A stretch of 64,000 nucleotides of DNA from contig CAKSIT010000001.1 in NCBI GenBank assembly GCA_934462925.1, positions 356,169 through 420,168 of the forward strand. Direction: 5' to 3'. Positions 53,018 through 62,900 of the stretch are shown piece by piece. A model generated the notes under the pieces. It saw nothing but the letters and a program-made list of their open reading frames with translations, searched no databases and was not told the origin of the DNA. Both the position numbers and the translations under genes were made by a program. Positions within the stretch are counted from its first letter, which is position 1. Each line of letters opens with the position of its first letter. This DNA comes from an uncultured Oscillospiraceae bacterium (GTDB taxonomy: Bacteria > Bacillota > Clostridia > Oscillospirales > Ruminococcaceae).

Positions 53018-53932
53018 ATGAAATGTATCTCAATATCCGAGCTTAACAACGCTGCAAAAAATCCTGAGGAGCTTATACTTGCGGGGGAGAACCTCTACGC
53101 CGACCAGCTTTCCGCGGCGGCGCAGCGCATTTACGCCGAGCGCGCGGAGCGCCCCGTGGTGCTTATTTCAGGCCCCAGCGGCTCGGGAAAGACCACCTCT
53201 GCGATACGCATAGGGCAGCTTTTGCGCGACAACGGGTGCAATGCGCATATTGTTTCTATGGATAACTACTTTCTCCCCATGGAGGAGAACGAGGCGGCGC
53301 GCGACGAAAACGGCAACATTGACTTTGAAAGCCCGCTGCGGCTGGATATCCCGCTTTTTAAGCGGCAGCTTGAAAAGCTGTTCCGCTGCGAGGAGATAGA
53401 GATACCGAGCTTTGACTTCGCCGCGCAGGCGCGCAGAAAGGGTATGCCGCTTAAAAGAAAGCAGGGCGACCTTGTAATAATCGAGGGCATACACGCGCTT
53501 AACCCCATGGTAACGGGGGAGAGCGAGAGCTTTACAAACTGCATTTACGTGAGCGTGCGCACGCGCCTTTGCGACGCGGCGGGCGAGCTTCTGCACCCGT
53601 CCAAAATACGCCTTATGCGCAGGCTTATGCGCGACAAGCTTTACAGGGGGCGCAGCCTTGCGGAAACGTTCGAGTTCTTCCGCTCCGTAGAGCGCGGGGA
53701 GAACCTCTACATCATGCCGTATAAGCAGCGCGCTAATTTCGATATCGATACATTTATAGAGTACGAGCCGCTTGTTTACCGCGATATCCTGCTGCCCGAC
53801 CTTGCGCGCGCTTCGCAGGAATACGCAGGCTATGCGGACTACGCGGACATAGAGCGCTTCTTAAAGGCGCTTTCGCCGCTTGAGCAGGGGCTTGTCCCCG
53901 ACAATTCGCTTATCCGCGAGTTTATCGGGTAA
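53018..53932 (+). CDS. uridine kinase-like nucleoside kinase
   Basis: The 304-residue product has a Walker A LISGPSGSGKTTSA near residue 49, SMDNYFLP, a central LVIIEGIHALNP Walker B and an RLMRRLMRDKLYRGRS lid. This resembles the C-terminal half of the longer Firmicutes nucleoside kinases that carry an N-terminal threonyl-tRNA-synthetase-like (TGS) part; that part is missing here. It probably phosphorylates uridine or a related nucleoside. AAAGGGCGG precedes the ATG. Confidence 0.85.
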   Translation: MKCISISELNNAAKNPEELILAGENLYADQLSAAAQRIYAERAERPVVLISGPSGSGKTTSAIRIGQLLRDNGCNAHIVSMDNYFLPMEENEAARDENGNIDFESPLRLDIPLFKRQLEKLFRCEEIEIPSFDFAAQARRKGMPLKRKQGDLVIIEGIHALNPMVTGESESFTNCIYVSVRTRLCDAAGELLHPSKIRLMRRLMRDKLYRGRSLAETFEFFRSVERGENLYIMPYKQRANFDIDTFIEYEPLVYRDILLPDLARASQEYAGYADYADIERFLKALSPLEQGLVPDNSLIREFIG

Positions 53933-53947
53933 GCCGTGGAGAAAAAC

Positions 53948-54316
53948 ATGAGCAGGATAATTATTGCCGACGACGAAGCCATGTTCCTTACAATGGCGGA
54001 GTTTATACTGAAAAAAGAGGGCTACGAAACCGTGCGCACAATGTCGGGCGAGGAGTGCCTTGAGCAGTTTGCGGCGCAGGGCGCGCAGCTTATCGTGCTT
54101 GACGTGCTTATGCCGGGCGCGAGCGGCTTCGAGGTGTTTGAGCGGCTGCGCGCGCAGGGCGCGGACGTACCCGTGCTGTTTATGACTGCCGCGGACGACA
54201 GGGAAACGCTGCTTAAGGCGCAGCAGCTCGGCGCGCCGTGCTGCCGCAAGCCGTTCAGGCGCGAGGAGCTTGTGAGCGCGGTAAGGGCGCTGCTGAATGA
54301 AAGGGAGCAGGCATGA
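53948..54316 (+). CDS. single-domain response regulator receiver
   Basis: The 122-residue product is a lone receiver domain: IIIADDEAMFL with the acidic pair, IVLDVLMPGASG with the phosphorylated Asp, FMTAADD and a final CCRKPF with the conserved Lys. There is no DNA-binding output. No histidine kinase is adjacent. I prefer the ATG at 53948 with GGAG 7 bases before it over GTG at 53936. It overlaps the S41 gene by four bases. Confidence 0.9.
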   Translation: MSRIIIADDEAMFLTMAEFILKKEGYETVRTMSGEECLEQFAAQGAQLIVLDVLMPGASGFEVFERLRAQGADVPVLFMTAADDRETLLKAQQLGAPCCRKPFRREELVSAVRALLNEREQA

Positions 54317-56046
54317 CAAATAAAAGAACGTTTACGATTATAGTATGGGCGGTAATAGCGGCGTTGTTTCTGATTCCCGCTGTGCTGGGGACTTTATTTT
54401 CATACATAATAGGCATAGCCCAGACCGACAGCGCATTGTCTGCGCAGACGCGCTCCTACAAGCAGGTGGAATACACCGAGCTTACGCCCGAGCAACGGCT
54501 GGAGGATTTCGACTACTTCTACACGATGATAAAGACCTCGCTGCCCGCCGTTTACGAGATGTCGGAGAGCTTCTCGTATTCCGTGCTTGACAGGGAGCAG
54601 ACCTACCGCAAAATGGTTGAGGAATGCAGCAACGACTACGAGTTCATGGCGCTTATGTTCGCGATTATAAACGATATTCCGAGCGGACACGCGAGCTTTG
54701 CGCTGCCCGATTATTCGGACTACTTTCTTGCGGGGTATTTCCGCGCGGAAACCGTGGGACTTACGCTCACAAAGAACCTGCAGGGCAAGATAGAGGCGTT
54801 TTACGACTATCTGTGCGGCATTCAGAAGCAATACGACGCGCTGAACCTCACGGGCATGGCGTTTACATATTACGACGGGCAGTATGTCTGCACCTCGGGT
54901 ACTGAAATGTTCTACGATTCGACTATCCTTTCGATAGACGGGCGCGACGCTGCGGAGTACCTGTCCTCGGAGTACGCCGTAATGGGGCAGATAGGCTACG
55001 ACAGCAAAAACAAGCTCACCTACCGCGCAAGCGTATGCCTTGCGGAGTCGGGCGAGGACGGCGCTGACGTACTTTTGCAGCTTGCTGATGGAACGCAGCT
55101 TACCGTGCGGCTTTACAGCGACTACGACAGGTGCTTCTCGCTCTATTACGGCTATTTCTTCAGCGACGCCTATGTAGACGACAACGACGACGAGCTTTTT
55201 GTCGCCGCGCCCGACGCTGACGACGACGCTATCACCGTTTACATGGACGACAGGTACGACCTCGCGTATATCATGCTAAGCAGCGTTGACTATTCCGACG
55301 GCACGGCGGTTGCCGAAAAGCTGCGCTCTATAAGCGGCTGCAGCAATATTGTTATTGATATGCGCGGAAACGGCGGCGGAGTGTCCACGTTCTGGGATAA
55401 TTACATTTACCCCGCGCTTTACAAGGACGACGCCTACTTTGAGGCATCGGGAATCATGCCCGACAATGATTATACAAGAGGGCTGTACCCGGGGCTTTTT
55501 AAAGGGTATTTCTCCTCGCTTTTAAGCGACACGACCTTTACAAAGGCTGCTGAACTGCCCGAGGGTATGTACGACTGCAACAACGGCAAATACAAGCAGT
55601 ACACCTTCTCGCACACCATGCTTGGCGACCCCACGCTAAGCTACCCAAACGACAGGAACGTGTACTACGTTGTAAACAACTACACCTGCAGCGCGGCGGA
55701 CGAGATAACGCAGATGGTGAAGTCCTGCGGGCTGGGTACGGTTGTTGGCACAAACACAAAGGGCGAGGGGCTGATTTTCGGCGTATGCTGCGACTGGCTG
55801 CCGAACTCCCTGCTTATGTATATGTACTGCCCGACGTACGTTACCGACAGCGACGGCGTGAACAACACGCTTTACGGCACGCTCCCCGACCTGTGGGGCG
55901 GAACGTCCGCCGAGGGGCTTATAGCCTCTAACGAGATTGATATGCAGGGTCTTGACTCGCTTTCGCCGCAGTACCGCACCGAGTGGGACTACAACTACAA
56001 CATAATCCTAGAGGACATTGCAGCGAAAAGCAGCGTGGCTGCGTAA
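54313..56046 (+). CDS. membrane-anchored S41 family peptidase-like protein
   Basis: The 577-residue product has one N-terminal hydrophobic span (residues 8-30), an N-terminal helical domain with LEDFDYFYTMIKTSLPAVYE, and an S41-type core: AYIMLSSVDYSDG, the oxyanion strand NIVIDMRGNGGG near residue 350, the nucleophile region NYTCSAADEIT with Ser at 460, and GTNTKGEG. No PDZ domain is clear. S41 proteases cleave at C-termini or process envelope proteins. It is coupled to the receiver gene, so the pair may form a signalling-proteolysis unit. Confidence 0.85.
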   Translation: MTNKRTFTIIVWAVIAALFLIPAVLGTLFSYIIGIAQTDSALSAQTRSYKQVEYTELTPEQRLEDFDYFYTMIKTSLPAVYEMSESFSYSVLDREQTYRKMVEECSNDYEFMALMFAIINDIPSGHASFALPDYSDYFLAGYFRAETVGLTLTKNLQGKIEAFYDYLCGIQKQYDALNLTGMAFTYYDGQYVCTSGTEMFYDSTILSIDGRDAAEYLSSEYAVMGQIGYDSKNKLTYRASVCLAESGEDGADVLLQLADGTQLTVRLYSDYDRCFSLYYGYFFSDAYVDDNDDELFVAAPDADDDAITVYMDDRYDLAYIMLSSVDYSDGTAVAEKLRSISGCSNIVIDMRGNGGGVSTFWDNYIYPALYKDDAYFEASGIMPDNDYTRGLYPGLFKGYFSSLLSDTTFTKAAELPEGMYDCNNGKYKQYTFSHTMLGDPTLSYPNDRNVYYVVNNYTCSAADEITQMVKSCGLGTVVGTNTKGEGLIFGVCCDWLPNSLLMYMYCPTYVTDSDGVNNTLYGTLPDLWGGTSAEGLIASNEIDMQGLDSLSPQYRTEWDYNYNIILEDIAAKSSVAA

Positions 56047-56052
56047 GAATAC

Positions 56053-56090
56053 TAACAGCGCCGTTACGGAAAGTGACGGCGCTGTTTCAT
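56053..56090 (+). terminator. terminator of the S41 gene
   Basis: AACAGCGCCGT and a matching CGGCGCTGTT pair around ACGGAAAGTG, with TTTC after. Confidence 0.75.
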
Positions 56091-56151
56091 GTTCTGTTAA
56101 TACCTTTGCTGAGCTTGCCGCCCGCAGCTCATATGCGGCACAGGCAGTACT

Positions 56152-56205
56152 GGCAGCGCAGGCGGCACAGGCAGCGCAGGCGGCACAGGCAGCGTAGGCA
56201 GCGCA
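56152..56205. repeat. three 18-base tandem repeats
   Basis: Three copies of GGCAGCGCAGGCGGCACA (third with four changes) lie between the two convergent genes, with a further degenerate copy to the left. No coding function is evident. Confidence 0.8.
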
Positions 56206-56214
56206 GGACAGTAT

Positions 56215-56241
56215 GAATGCCCCGATTTTCTCGGGGCATTC
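56215..56241. terminator. hairpin at the end of the dockerin gene
   Basis: GAATGCCCCGA pairs perfectly with TCGGGGCATTC around TTTTC. It sits 8 bases beyond the minus-strand gene end and could act on both strands. Confidence 0.65.
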
Positions 56242-56248
56242 GCTGTAT

Positions 56249-59200
56249 TCAGTTCATTCCGAACGCGTATCTGAGTATCGCCTGCGCGTCCGCTATCGTA
56301 AACTCGCCGTCGCCGTTGAAATCGAGCATTTCGGGGTTTGCTGCCTTTTCAAGCCCGACATAGTGGCGCAGCGCTGCGAGCGCGTCGGTTATAAGCACCT
56401 TGCCGTCGTTGTCGGCGTCGCCGATAAGGTCGCTGTAGTCGCTTAGCATTACCACGTATTCGCCCTTTTCGTCTGCGCCCAATGTTACAGAGCCGTCCGT
56501 AGCTATTTTTGCCGTGCTTACAAACTCAGCCCTGCCGTTTTTGATGATGTAGAGGTTAGCAAACTTGCCCGCGTGTTCTGCCTTAAACAGCACCGAAAGC
56601 TCCGCGCCGACGCTGTTGCCTGCCGTAACGAATCTGTAGCCCGCTATGCCGCGCTCCCCCTTTGCGGAGGACGTGCCTGCGCGCAGGCTAAGGTCTGCTG
56701 CGGTTTCGGCGGTTATTTTGCCGCCGTCGATTATCCACGACTTGGCGGAGTCGATTCTGACGGTTGCTATTATCTTCCTGTCCCTTATCGCCTTTATTAC
56801 CTCGGCGGGAATTGCTGCAGAGCCGTTCAGGTCGATATCCGCCTTGCTGTTCTCCGCCATTTTTGAGATGTCGGAAGCTATCTCGCTCCAACTTGCGGAC
56901 TTGCCGCCGAGCGACGGTGCGGGTTCTTTGCTGTCCGTGGAGCTTGAACCGCCGCCAGCGAGCTGGGGTCTGCCGCTGACTGAACTGCCCTTAGAGCCGC
57001 TGTCGCCCTTGGAATCGTCCTTAGAATCGTTATCGCCCTTGGAATCGTCCTTAGAGTCGTTGTCGCCCTTAGAATCGTCCTTAGAATCGTTATCGCCCTT
57101 GGAATCGTCCTTAGAATCGTCCTTAGAGTCGCTGTCCGAACTGCTGTCCGTCTTGGGGAACGTGTATCTTACGAAGAACGTGTTGGTGTAGGGGTCGATA
57201 TGCGGCATTACGTCAGAGCTGCCGTTCAGGGTAACATTGAGGTAATAAGAGATACGCTCGATACCGTCAGCCGCCTTGAAGTTGAGCTTCACCGTGTATT
57301 CGGCGTCCTTTTCAAACTTGCCGTCAACAAGCTCGGGCGACCATTCAACGCTCTCTATAACGGCATTGCCTGTGAAAGTCGGGGCAGCCGCCTCTTTGCC
57401 GCTTACAGGGGCGGTAAGCTTTATGTCTACGTCTGTGAGGGTCTTGCCGTCAAGTATGTCAAAGCCGACTATTATCGCAAGACCGTCCGCCTGAGAAAGC
57501 GTGAAGCTTGCGGCGTTGTCGGTAAGCGCGGTGTAATTTATCAGGGTCATGCCGTTCTTTACGTCTAACAGGTTAGCGTAAAAATCGCCCGCGGCGTTTT
57601 CAGCCGCCTTGCTGAGGTCTATGGTGAGAAGGGCTTCAAACCCGAAAGGCTCGCCGTTGTTCACGGTCATTTCAGCCCTGTAATGCGCGTTCTTCACGCC
57701 GCTTACGGCTGCGGAAAGATTTGTTTCGTTCAGCACAACGGAGAGGTCAACGCCGTCGTCGGATATCTTAGCAGGGACAATGTCGCTGAAGGCTATTTTC
57801 CACTCTACGCCGTTGGAGTACTTGAATATAACGGCATTTTTATCACTATAAAGCAATGGCACGTACTCAAAGTAACCTTTGGGGATAACGGTTTCGCCGC
57901 GGGGGACGGTTATAATAACGTCGTTTGTGGAGAGGTCGGCTTCCATAAACGCCTGGTCCCACGGGTCTGCGGGAGTAAGCGTTGCCGTGCCTTCGTCAAA
58001 GTCAAAGTCCCATTCGGTGCTTTCCAAAACAAGATTCCACAGTTCATCGCTGTTAGCAACCATACCTTGACGTATATAGCTTATATTTTTATTCTCATAT
58101 CTGTATTCCCACCGTGTAACGCCGTCCTTTGTCGGGAACGCGGAGTGGTCCGCTGCGGTGTAGGTAAGCTTGCCGCCCTCAGCCTCCGCGCAGATGATAT
58201 TGAACTTTTTCAGCTCCATGCTGTGTACCTGCAAAACAGGCTCATAGGTATATTCCATGTCTTCAAACAGGAAGTCGTCGGGTACGTCAAGCTTGCCGTT
58301 TTGTTTAGGGCTTGAGGAAAGATAGCCCGTTTTGTTGTCGTCTATCCATGCCGACATAACGCCCCATATAGTCCACTCGGCGGGGGTGTAGAATTTAGCG
58401 TCGTATTCCGCGTCGGCGGGCTTAAGACCGATTTTTGCCGTTGCCCGTGCAAGATATACGGGGACGGCGTCGAGCGTGTATTTCTCGACAGCGGACGGGT
58501 CTACCTCTCCGCTTAGACCGTCCGCGCTTTCTGTAAAGAAAACAGAGCTGCCCTCGGACAGGGAATTTACAACATAAATCGAATCATAGTGGTACAAGGA
58601 AATGTCCTTTGTATCCTTTAATTCAACTATCAGGGAAGCAAGCTTGTCGCCGCTTACCATTTCCATTTTGTTGTCGCTGTTTCTGCTTTCATAGTAAATA
58701 ACGCGCCATACATCGCCGTATGTGGAACGCTCGGCAATGAACTTATTCTCTCCGAGAGTTACCTTGCTGTCGGTGAACATGGTGTAGTCCAGCCCTGCCT
58801 CAAATGCTTCCTGGTTGGAAATGACTATACTCGGGCTGTCATAGTATATTGCCATCTGGCTGAAATCGATAGACGAACCGTGATTCTTTTCTTTCTGTGC
58901 AATTTCGCTCAGAGCGTTCCAGAACGCCTCGCCGCTGCCTATCTTCTCTTTATATATGTATTCGCCGTCCTCATAGCTGTAATGGTACGCAATTGTCACG
59001 GTTGACGGGAGCTTTCTGCTTGCCAGCTCCTCGGTCGGGAACGCTTTGCTCTCGACGTCGGTTTCAAACGTAAAGAGGGGGTCAACGCCCGTCCATTCGC
59101 TTACGCTGAAGTTTTTGTACACCTGAAACGTGTAGGTCTTCGGCTTTGCCGCAGCTTCAATCAGCACCACAGGCGTGCTGTCTGAGCCAAAGAATTCGCC

Positions 59201-59623
59201 CTTTGCCGCAGCGTTCCGCGCGTTTTCTTCGGTGAGCGCGCTGCCGTCCTGCGTGGAGAATGTGCCGATAAGACCCGTGTATTGCGGCGTATCCGTACCG
59301 TAATATACCGTAGGCAAAGCGTTCACGTAAGCTCCGCCCCACAGCGTCCACTCGTCGCCAAGCTCGTAGAACTCGTCAAGGAAGCCTGTTTCCTTTGCAA
59401 TCGTTTCAAGCTTTGCGGGCGCTGTAAAATCGCCGTGTTTGTACTCGGGGAAGTAATAGCAGTCCGCTTTTTCGGTATGCTCCTTCTTAGTACCCGTCTG
59501 CGCGATACACACGGTGTACTCGGCGTTTTCCGCCGCTGCCGTTGTCGGCAGGGCGGTCAGGGTGACTGCCGCCGCGGCTATCAGCGCGGCAAGTCCCTTT
59601 AGTTTTGTTCCAATAAAACCCAT
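56249..59623 (-). CDS. large secreted protein with C-terminal type I dockerin
   Basis: The 1124-residue product has a signal peptide (KLKGLAALIAAAAVTLTAL, cleavage near ATAAAE) and several beta-rich domains with no catalytic motif I recognise. A Ser/Lys/Asp linker with a 10-residue repeat (DSKDDSKGDN, nucleotides about 56998-57130) and a C-terminal dockerin follow. The dockerin has both calcium loops, DADNDGKVLITD and DFNGDGEFTIAD, each followed by an F-helix. Dockerins bind cohesins to anchor proteins in cellulosome-type complexes. I start at the ATG at 59623 with AGGAGG 11 bases upstream; the frame runs further but crosses the promoter. Confidence 0.88.
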   Translation of the reverse strand: MGFIGTKLKGLAALIAAAAVTLTALPTTAAAENAEYTVCIAQTGTKKEHTEKADCYYFPEYKHGDFTAPAKLETIAKETGFLDEFYELGDEWTLWGGAYVNALPTVYYGTDTPQYTGLIGTFSTQDGSALTEENARNAAAKGEFFGSDSTPVVLIEAAAKPKTYTFQVYKNFSVSEWTGVDPLFTFETDVESKAFPTEELASRKLPSTVTIAYHYSYEDGEYIYKEKIGSGEAFWNALSEIAQKEKNHGSSIDFSQMAIYYDSPSIVISNQEAFEAGLDYTMFTDSKVTLGENKFIAERSTYGDVWRVIYYESRNSDNKMEMVSGDKLASLIVELKDTKDISLYHYDSIYVVNSLSEGSSVFFTESADGLSGEVDPSAVEKYTLDAVPVYLARATAKIGLKPADAEYDAKFYTPAEWTIWGVMSAWIDDNKTGYLSSSPKQNGKLDVPDDFLFEDMEYTYEPVLQVHSMELKKFNIICAEAEGGKLTYTAADHSAFPTKDGVTRWEYRYENKNISYIRQGMVANSDELWNLVLESTEWDFDFDEGTATLTPADPWDQAFMEADLSTNDVIITVPRGETVIPKGYFEYVPLLYSDKNAVIFKYSNGVEWKIAFSDIVPAKISDDGVDLSVVLNETNLSAAVSGVKNAHYRAEMTVNNGEPFGFEALLTIDLSKAAENAAGDFYANLLDVKNGMTLINYTALTDNAASFTLSQADGLAIIVGFDILDGKTLTDVDIKLTAPVSGKEAAAPTFTGNAVIESVEWSPELVDGKFEKDAEYTVKLNFKAADGIERISYYLNVTLNGSSDVMPHIDPYTNTFFVRYTFPKTDSSSDSDSKDDSKDDSKGDNDSKDDSKGDNDSKDDSKGDNDSKDDSKGDSGSKGSSVSGRPQLAGGGSSSTDSKEPAPSLGGKSASWSEIASDISKMAENSKADIDLNGSAAIPAEVIKAIRDRKIIATVRIDSAKSWIIDGGKITAETAADLSLRAGTSSAKGERGIAGYRFVTAGNSVGAELSVLFKAEHAGKFANLYIIKNGRAEFVSTAKIATDGSVTLGADEKGEYVVMLSDYSDLIGDADNDGKVLITDALAALRHYVGLEKAANPEMLDFNGDGEFTIADAQAILRYAFGMN
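56998..57130 (-). repeat. 30-base tandem repeat coding for the Ser/Lys/Asp linker
   Basis: About four copies of a 30-base unit, differing at wobble positions, encode DSKDDSKGDN in the dockerin protein. Such flexible acidic linkers commonly separate dockerins from the functional region. Confidence 0.85.
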
Positions 59624-59669
59624 GTTGTAAAATTCCTCCTCATATATTACCATACCCAAGGGTAAATAT

Positions 59670-59698
59670 ATTGTACCATATATTTGATTTTTTGTCAA
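59670..59698 (-). promoter_or_regulatory. promoter of the dockerin protein gene
   Basis: On the minus strand TTGACA (59693-59698) and TACAAT (59670-59675), 17-base spacer. An inverted TACCC-AAG-GGTA dyad at about 59653-59665, just downstream, could be an operator. Confidence 0.82.
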
Positions 59699-59780
59699 GC
59701 GCCGTTTTATTGCCGCTTCCGCGCTTGAATGTAATTCGCGGCGCAATGCGTTTCGGGCGGAGTTTTATTACACATTTCTA

Positions 59781-59809
59781 TTGACATTCGTGCCATTATC
59801 TGCTATAAT
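59781..59809 (+). promoter_or_regulatory. promoter of the InlB-repeat protein gene
   Basis: Consensus TTGACA (59781-59786) and TATAAT (59804-59809) with a 17-base spacer, 92 bases before the gene. It diverges from the dockerin promoter. Confidence 0.9.
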
Positions 59810-59900
59810 GACAGTATATCTTTCATGCGGTGCATGAGGTAATTATATGTGATAATTCTGGGCGGGACTACTTCGCCCGAACATTGCTAAGGAGGGCAAA

Positions 59901-62900
59901 ATGACACACTTAAAGCAACTCGGCGGCAAGCTGTTGAGCCTGCTGCTGGCATTCGCCATGATACTTGCGCTTATGCCCGCGGTATCGCTAACGGCAAGCG
60001 CGGCAGAACCAAAATATGTGCTTAAGGCAGATACGCCGCAGTTCAGCAGCGACGGCTGGACATGGGACGGACAAACGCTCCATTTCTTTGGCAGCGGCAC
60101 GTATGATGTTGGCTCCGACTACTTCTCGATAGAATCGACAAACGGCGGGGCTGCCGTTATCGACATCTCGGGGGCGCTTACTGTCAACTTCACCGCTTAT
60201 ACGAGTACCTTTATCAACTCGTCCTGCGCGCTTGATATTAAGGGCGCGGGCAAAATCACAGTTTCCGCAGCCCATGGTTATAATAGGCTGTTTAAGTCTG
60301 GCGGTGATATAACATATGCAGGCGGTGCGATTTGCACAGATAGTGAATTGTGCTTATTCGCTAACATCAACAGCTTCACCATGTCGCAGGGTCACATAGA
60401 TGCGCCGAACGCTTATATTGAAGCAAGAAGTCACACAATAAGCAACAGCTACGTTGCTATAAACTCGTTTAACACTTCTGTCAATTATTCAGATAAAATC
60501 AATATCGACAGAAGCTTTGTTGACACGCAGACGCTTCTTACCACAGATAAATATAGGGGGTTGTCCATCACTCTCAACAACAGCGTTCTGCGCAGCGCCG
60601 CTGATAGCTCCGAGTTTGAGTTAGACGACAATGATATTAAAAAGCCGCAATTCTCAAAAGTAACCAATTCCGTTGTTTATCTGACAAAGGTAGGGTCTGT
60701 CAATGGTTTGAAATTAAGCGCCGCGCTTACTTCTCAGATAGTTAAAAAGGCGGTTGACGGCGGCTATGTGTTCTGCAATCAGCTTATAACCGACGCTGAT
60801 TTGAGCGTCGAAAATTTGGATGGCAAAGTAAACACTAAGTTTGCCCAGCTTAGCGGTGCATTTTATTGGTCTGCAACTAATGATATTCTGAGATTGGATA
60901 ATTTGACGCTTACAGGCGGAGTATTGTTTTCTGCACCTTTTTCACTACAGTTATATGATAATGCCAAGGCAAATAATGCTGCTATAGTAATATTAGCAGA
61001 TAAGGCTGAACCTATTATAAGTATTCAAAAAGCAAATAACTGTACCGTTGTAGCTATAAACGAATCTGCAAGTTCAAATGATATCACCTTTCAAATTTAT
61101 GAAAATGTTGATAAGTGCAATGTTTACTCTACCACAGATGGCATAATTTATGCCGGCACTCCTGTATTGCCAACAAATAACTCGTATTATGTACCCAACG
61201 GCACGGTTAATGTATTTACCTATTTTGACCCGTCTAACTACGACCGTGATTCCTATTCTGATTTTTATGGAAGCATTACCGCTAAAAAAATTACTGCTGG
61301 CTCTAATCCTCTCAAATTTAGCAGCAATATTTGCGCAGACGTTCTTGAAATGAATAGGGATATGGCCTTTAATGGCTCAGATGATTACTCTGTAAGCTTT
61401 GGCGGCGTTACGGGTAATGGTACGATTTATTCTTACTACGCCGATGATGTTGATTTTGCCTGCGAAAAGGTGAACGGCAGCTGGGGGTTATTTGACGACG
61501 AATTCGGCTACGATGGCGGCGCTGACAGGCAGCTTTACATTGGCAGACAGGTGTTCAACACCATTGCCGCTGACGAGGCGAAGAAGACATACGACGCCAT
61601 GACGTTAAGCAAGGGTTCTTCGGTGACGATTAACGTTCCGCTAACGCTCCCCTTTGAGCAATGGATATTCCGGCATGAGATTTACCTGATTGACGAACAA
61701 AATAAGCCGTATGTCTTAGGCGACGTTGGTCTTACCGCTGATTTTGTGGACGGCGGCAAGAATTCGCTCAATGTTGTTCTGAAAGCGGGCAGCAATGTCA
61801 CGACGGGCGATTATGAGCTGTGCTACATCATGAACGGGAAGCCGATAAACAAAGGTCGGTACATTCCCTTAACGCTCTCGGATTCCTACTCCCACACGAT
61901 GGAGTTTGGCGACGACAGCAGCATTTCGTGGCCTTATACCGACAAGAAAGGCAATTTGCGGACTTTCACAGGCGAGGATTACGAGAAGAATATCGAAGCG
62001 GATACATGGACGTGGTACGGCATGGGTGACCGGGAAAATGGATACAGTAAAAGCACTCTTGTGCTGAATAATGGGTTCAATTTCACAACAACTGCGGATT
62101 ACGGCATATCCAAAACCAAGCAGACGACTTTCAATATTGTCGTTAATGGCAGCTGCACCGTCAATGCGGCAGTTGGTGCTATTCATTCAGGACAAAACGT
62201 AACTTTGAACATCAATGGCGCTGACGATAACTCAACGCTTAGCGTGAACACAGGAATAGTGAGCGATGAGTCGCTCTATATAAGCGGCGTGGACATTGAG
62301 GCGAACAATGTTACTTCGGTTATAAAAGCTTCGGCTCAGATAAAGCCGCTGCTGCAAAGCGATAATGAAAAAACTTTTTTGTATGACTGCAAAATTACCG
62401 CCAACGACCGCTGGGAGGGCAAGGAAGTTATCAAAGCCCCGGAGCTTAAGATAACCAGAAGCGTAACGCTTGATTTACCCGCTTCAACCATAAATGCGGG
62501 CACAACGTATATCGGCGAGCTTGAAAGCGTGGATAACATTCTGAACGGCCTTATCGGCTCGGCTGCGCTTACCGTTGAGGGCTCTCCGTACGGAGAATAC
62601 TCGGGAGTAAGTTCACTTAAGTGGAAAGACGCGGGCTTTGGAATGAAGCTTTCCACAAAGCCGCTCGAGTTTATCGGCACGGCTTCCGACCTGATAATTT
62701 CCGACGACACGATTTCCGCAGACGGTGATTACTGCCTGTTCAGCGGCAATAAATACAGGCTTGACCTTTCAAAGCTTATCAACGTTGACATTTCCGACTG
62801 CGAAATCACTAAGAATGTCGTTAGCGGCTATTCAGTAAAAAGCGAGCTGGTTGACGGCACGCAATACCTTATTGTTACCCCCGGCAAAGACGTAACGGAT

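Noticed and set aside
59624..59746. Upstream extension of the dockerin protein
   Set aside because: It would cross the promoter at 59670-59698, and the signal peptide begins at 59623.
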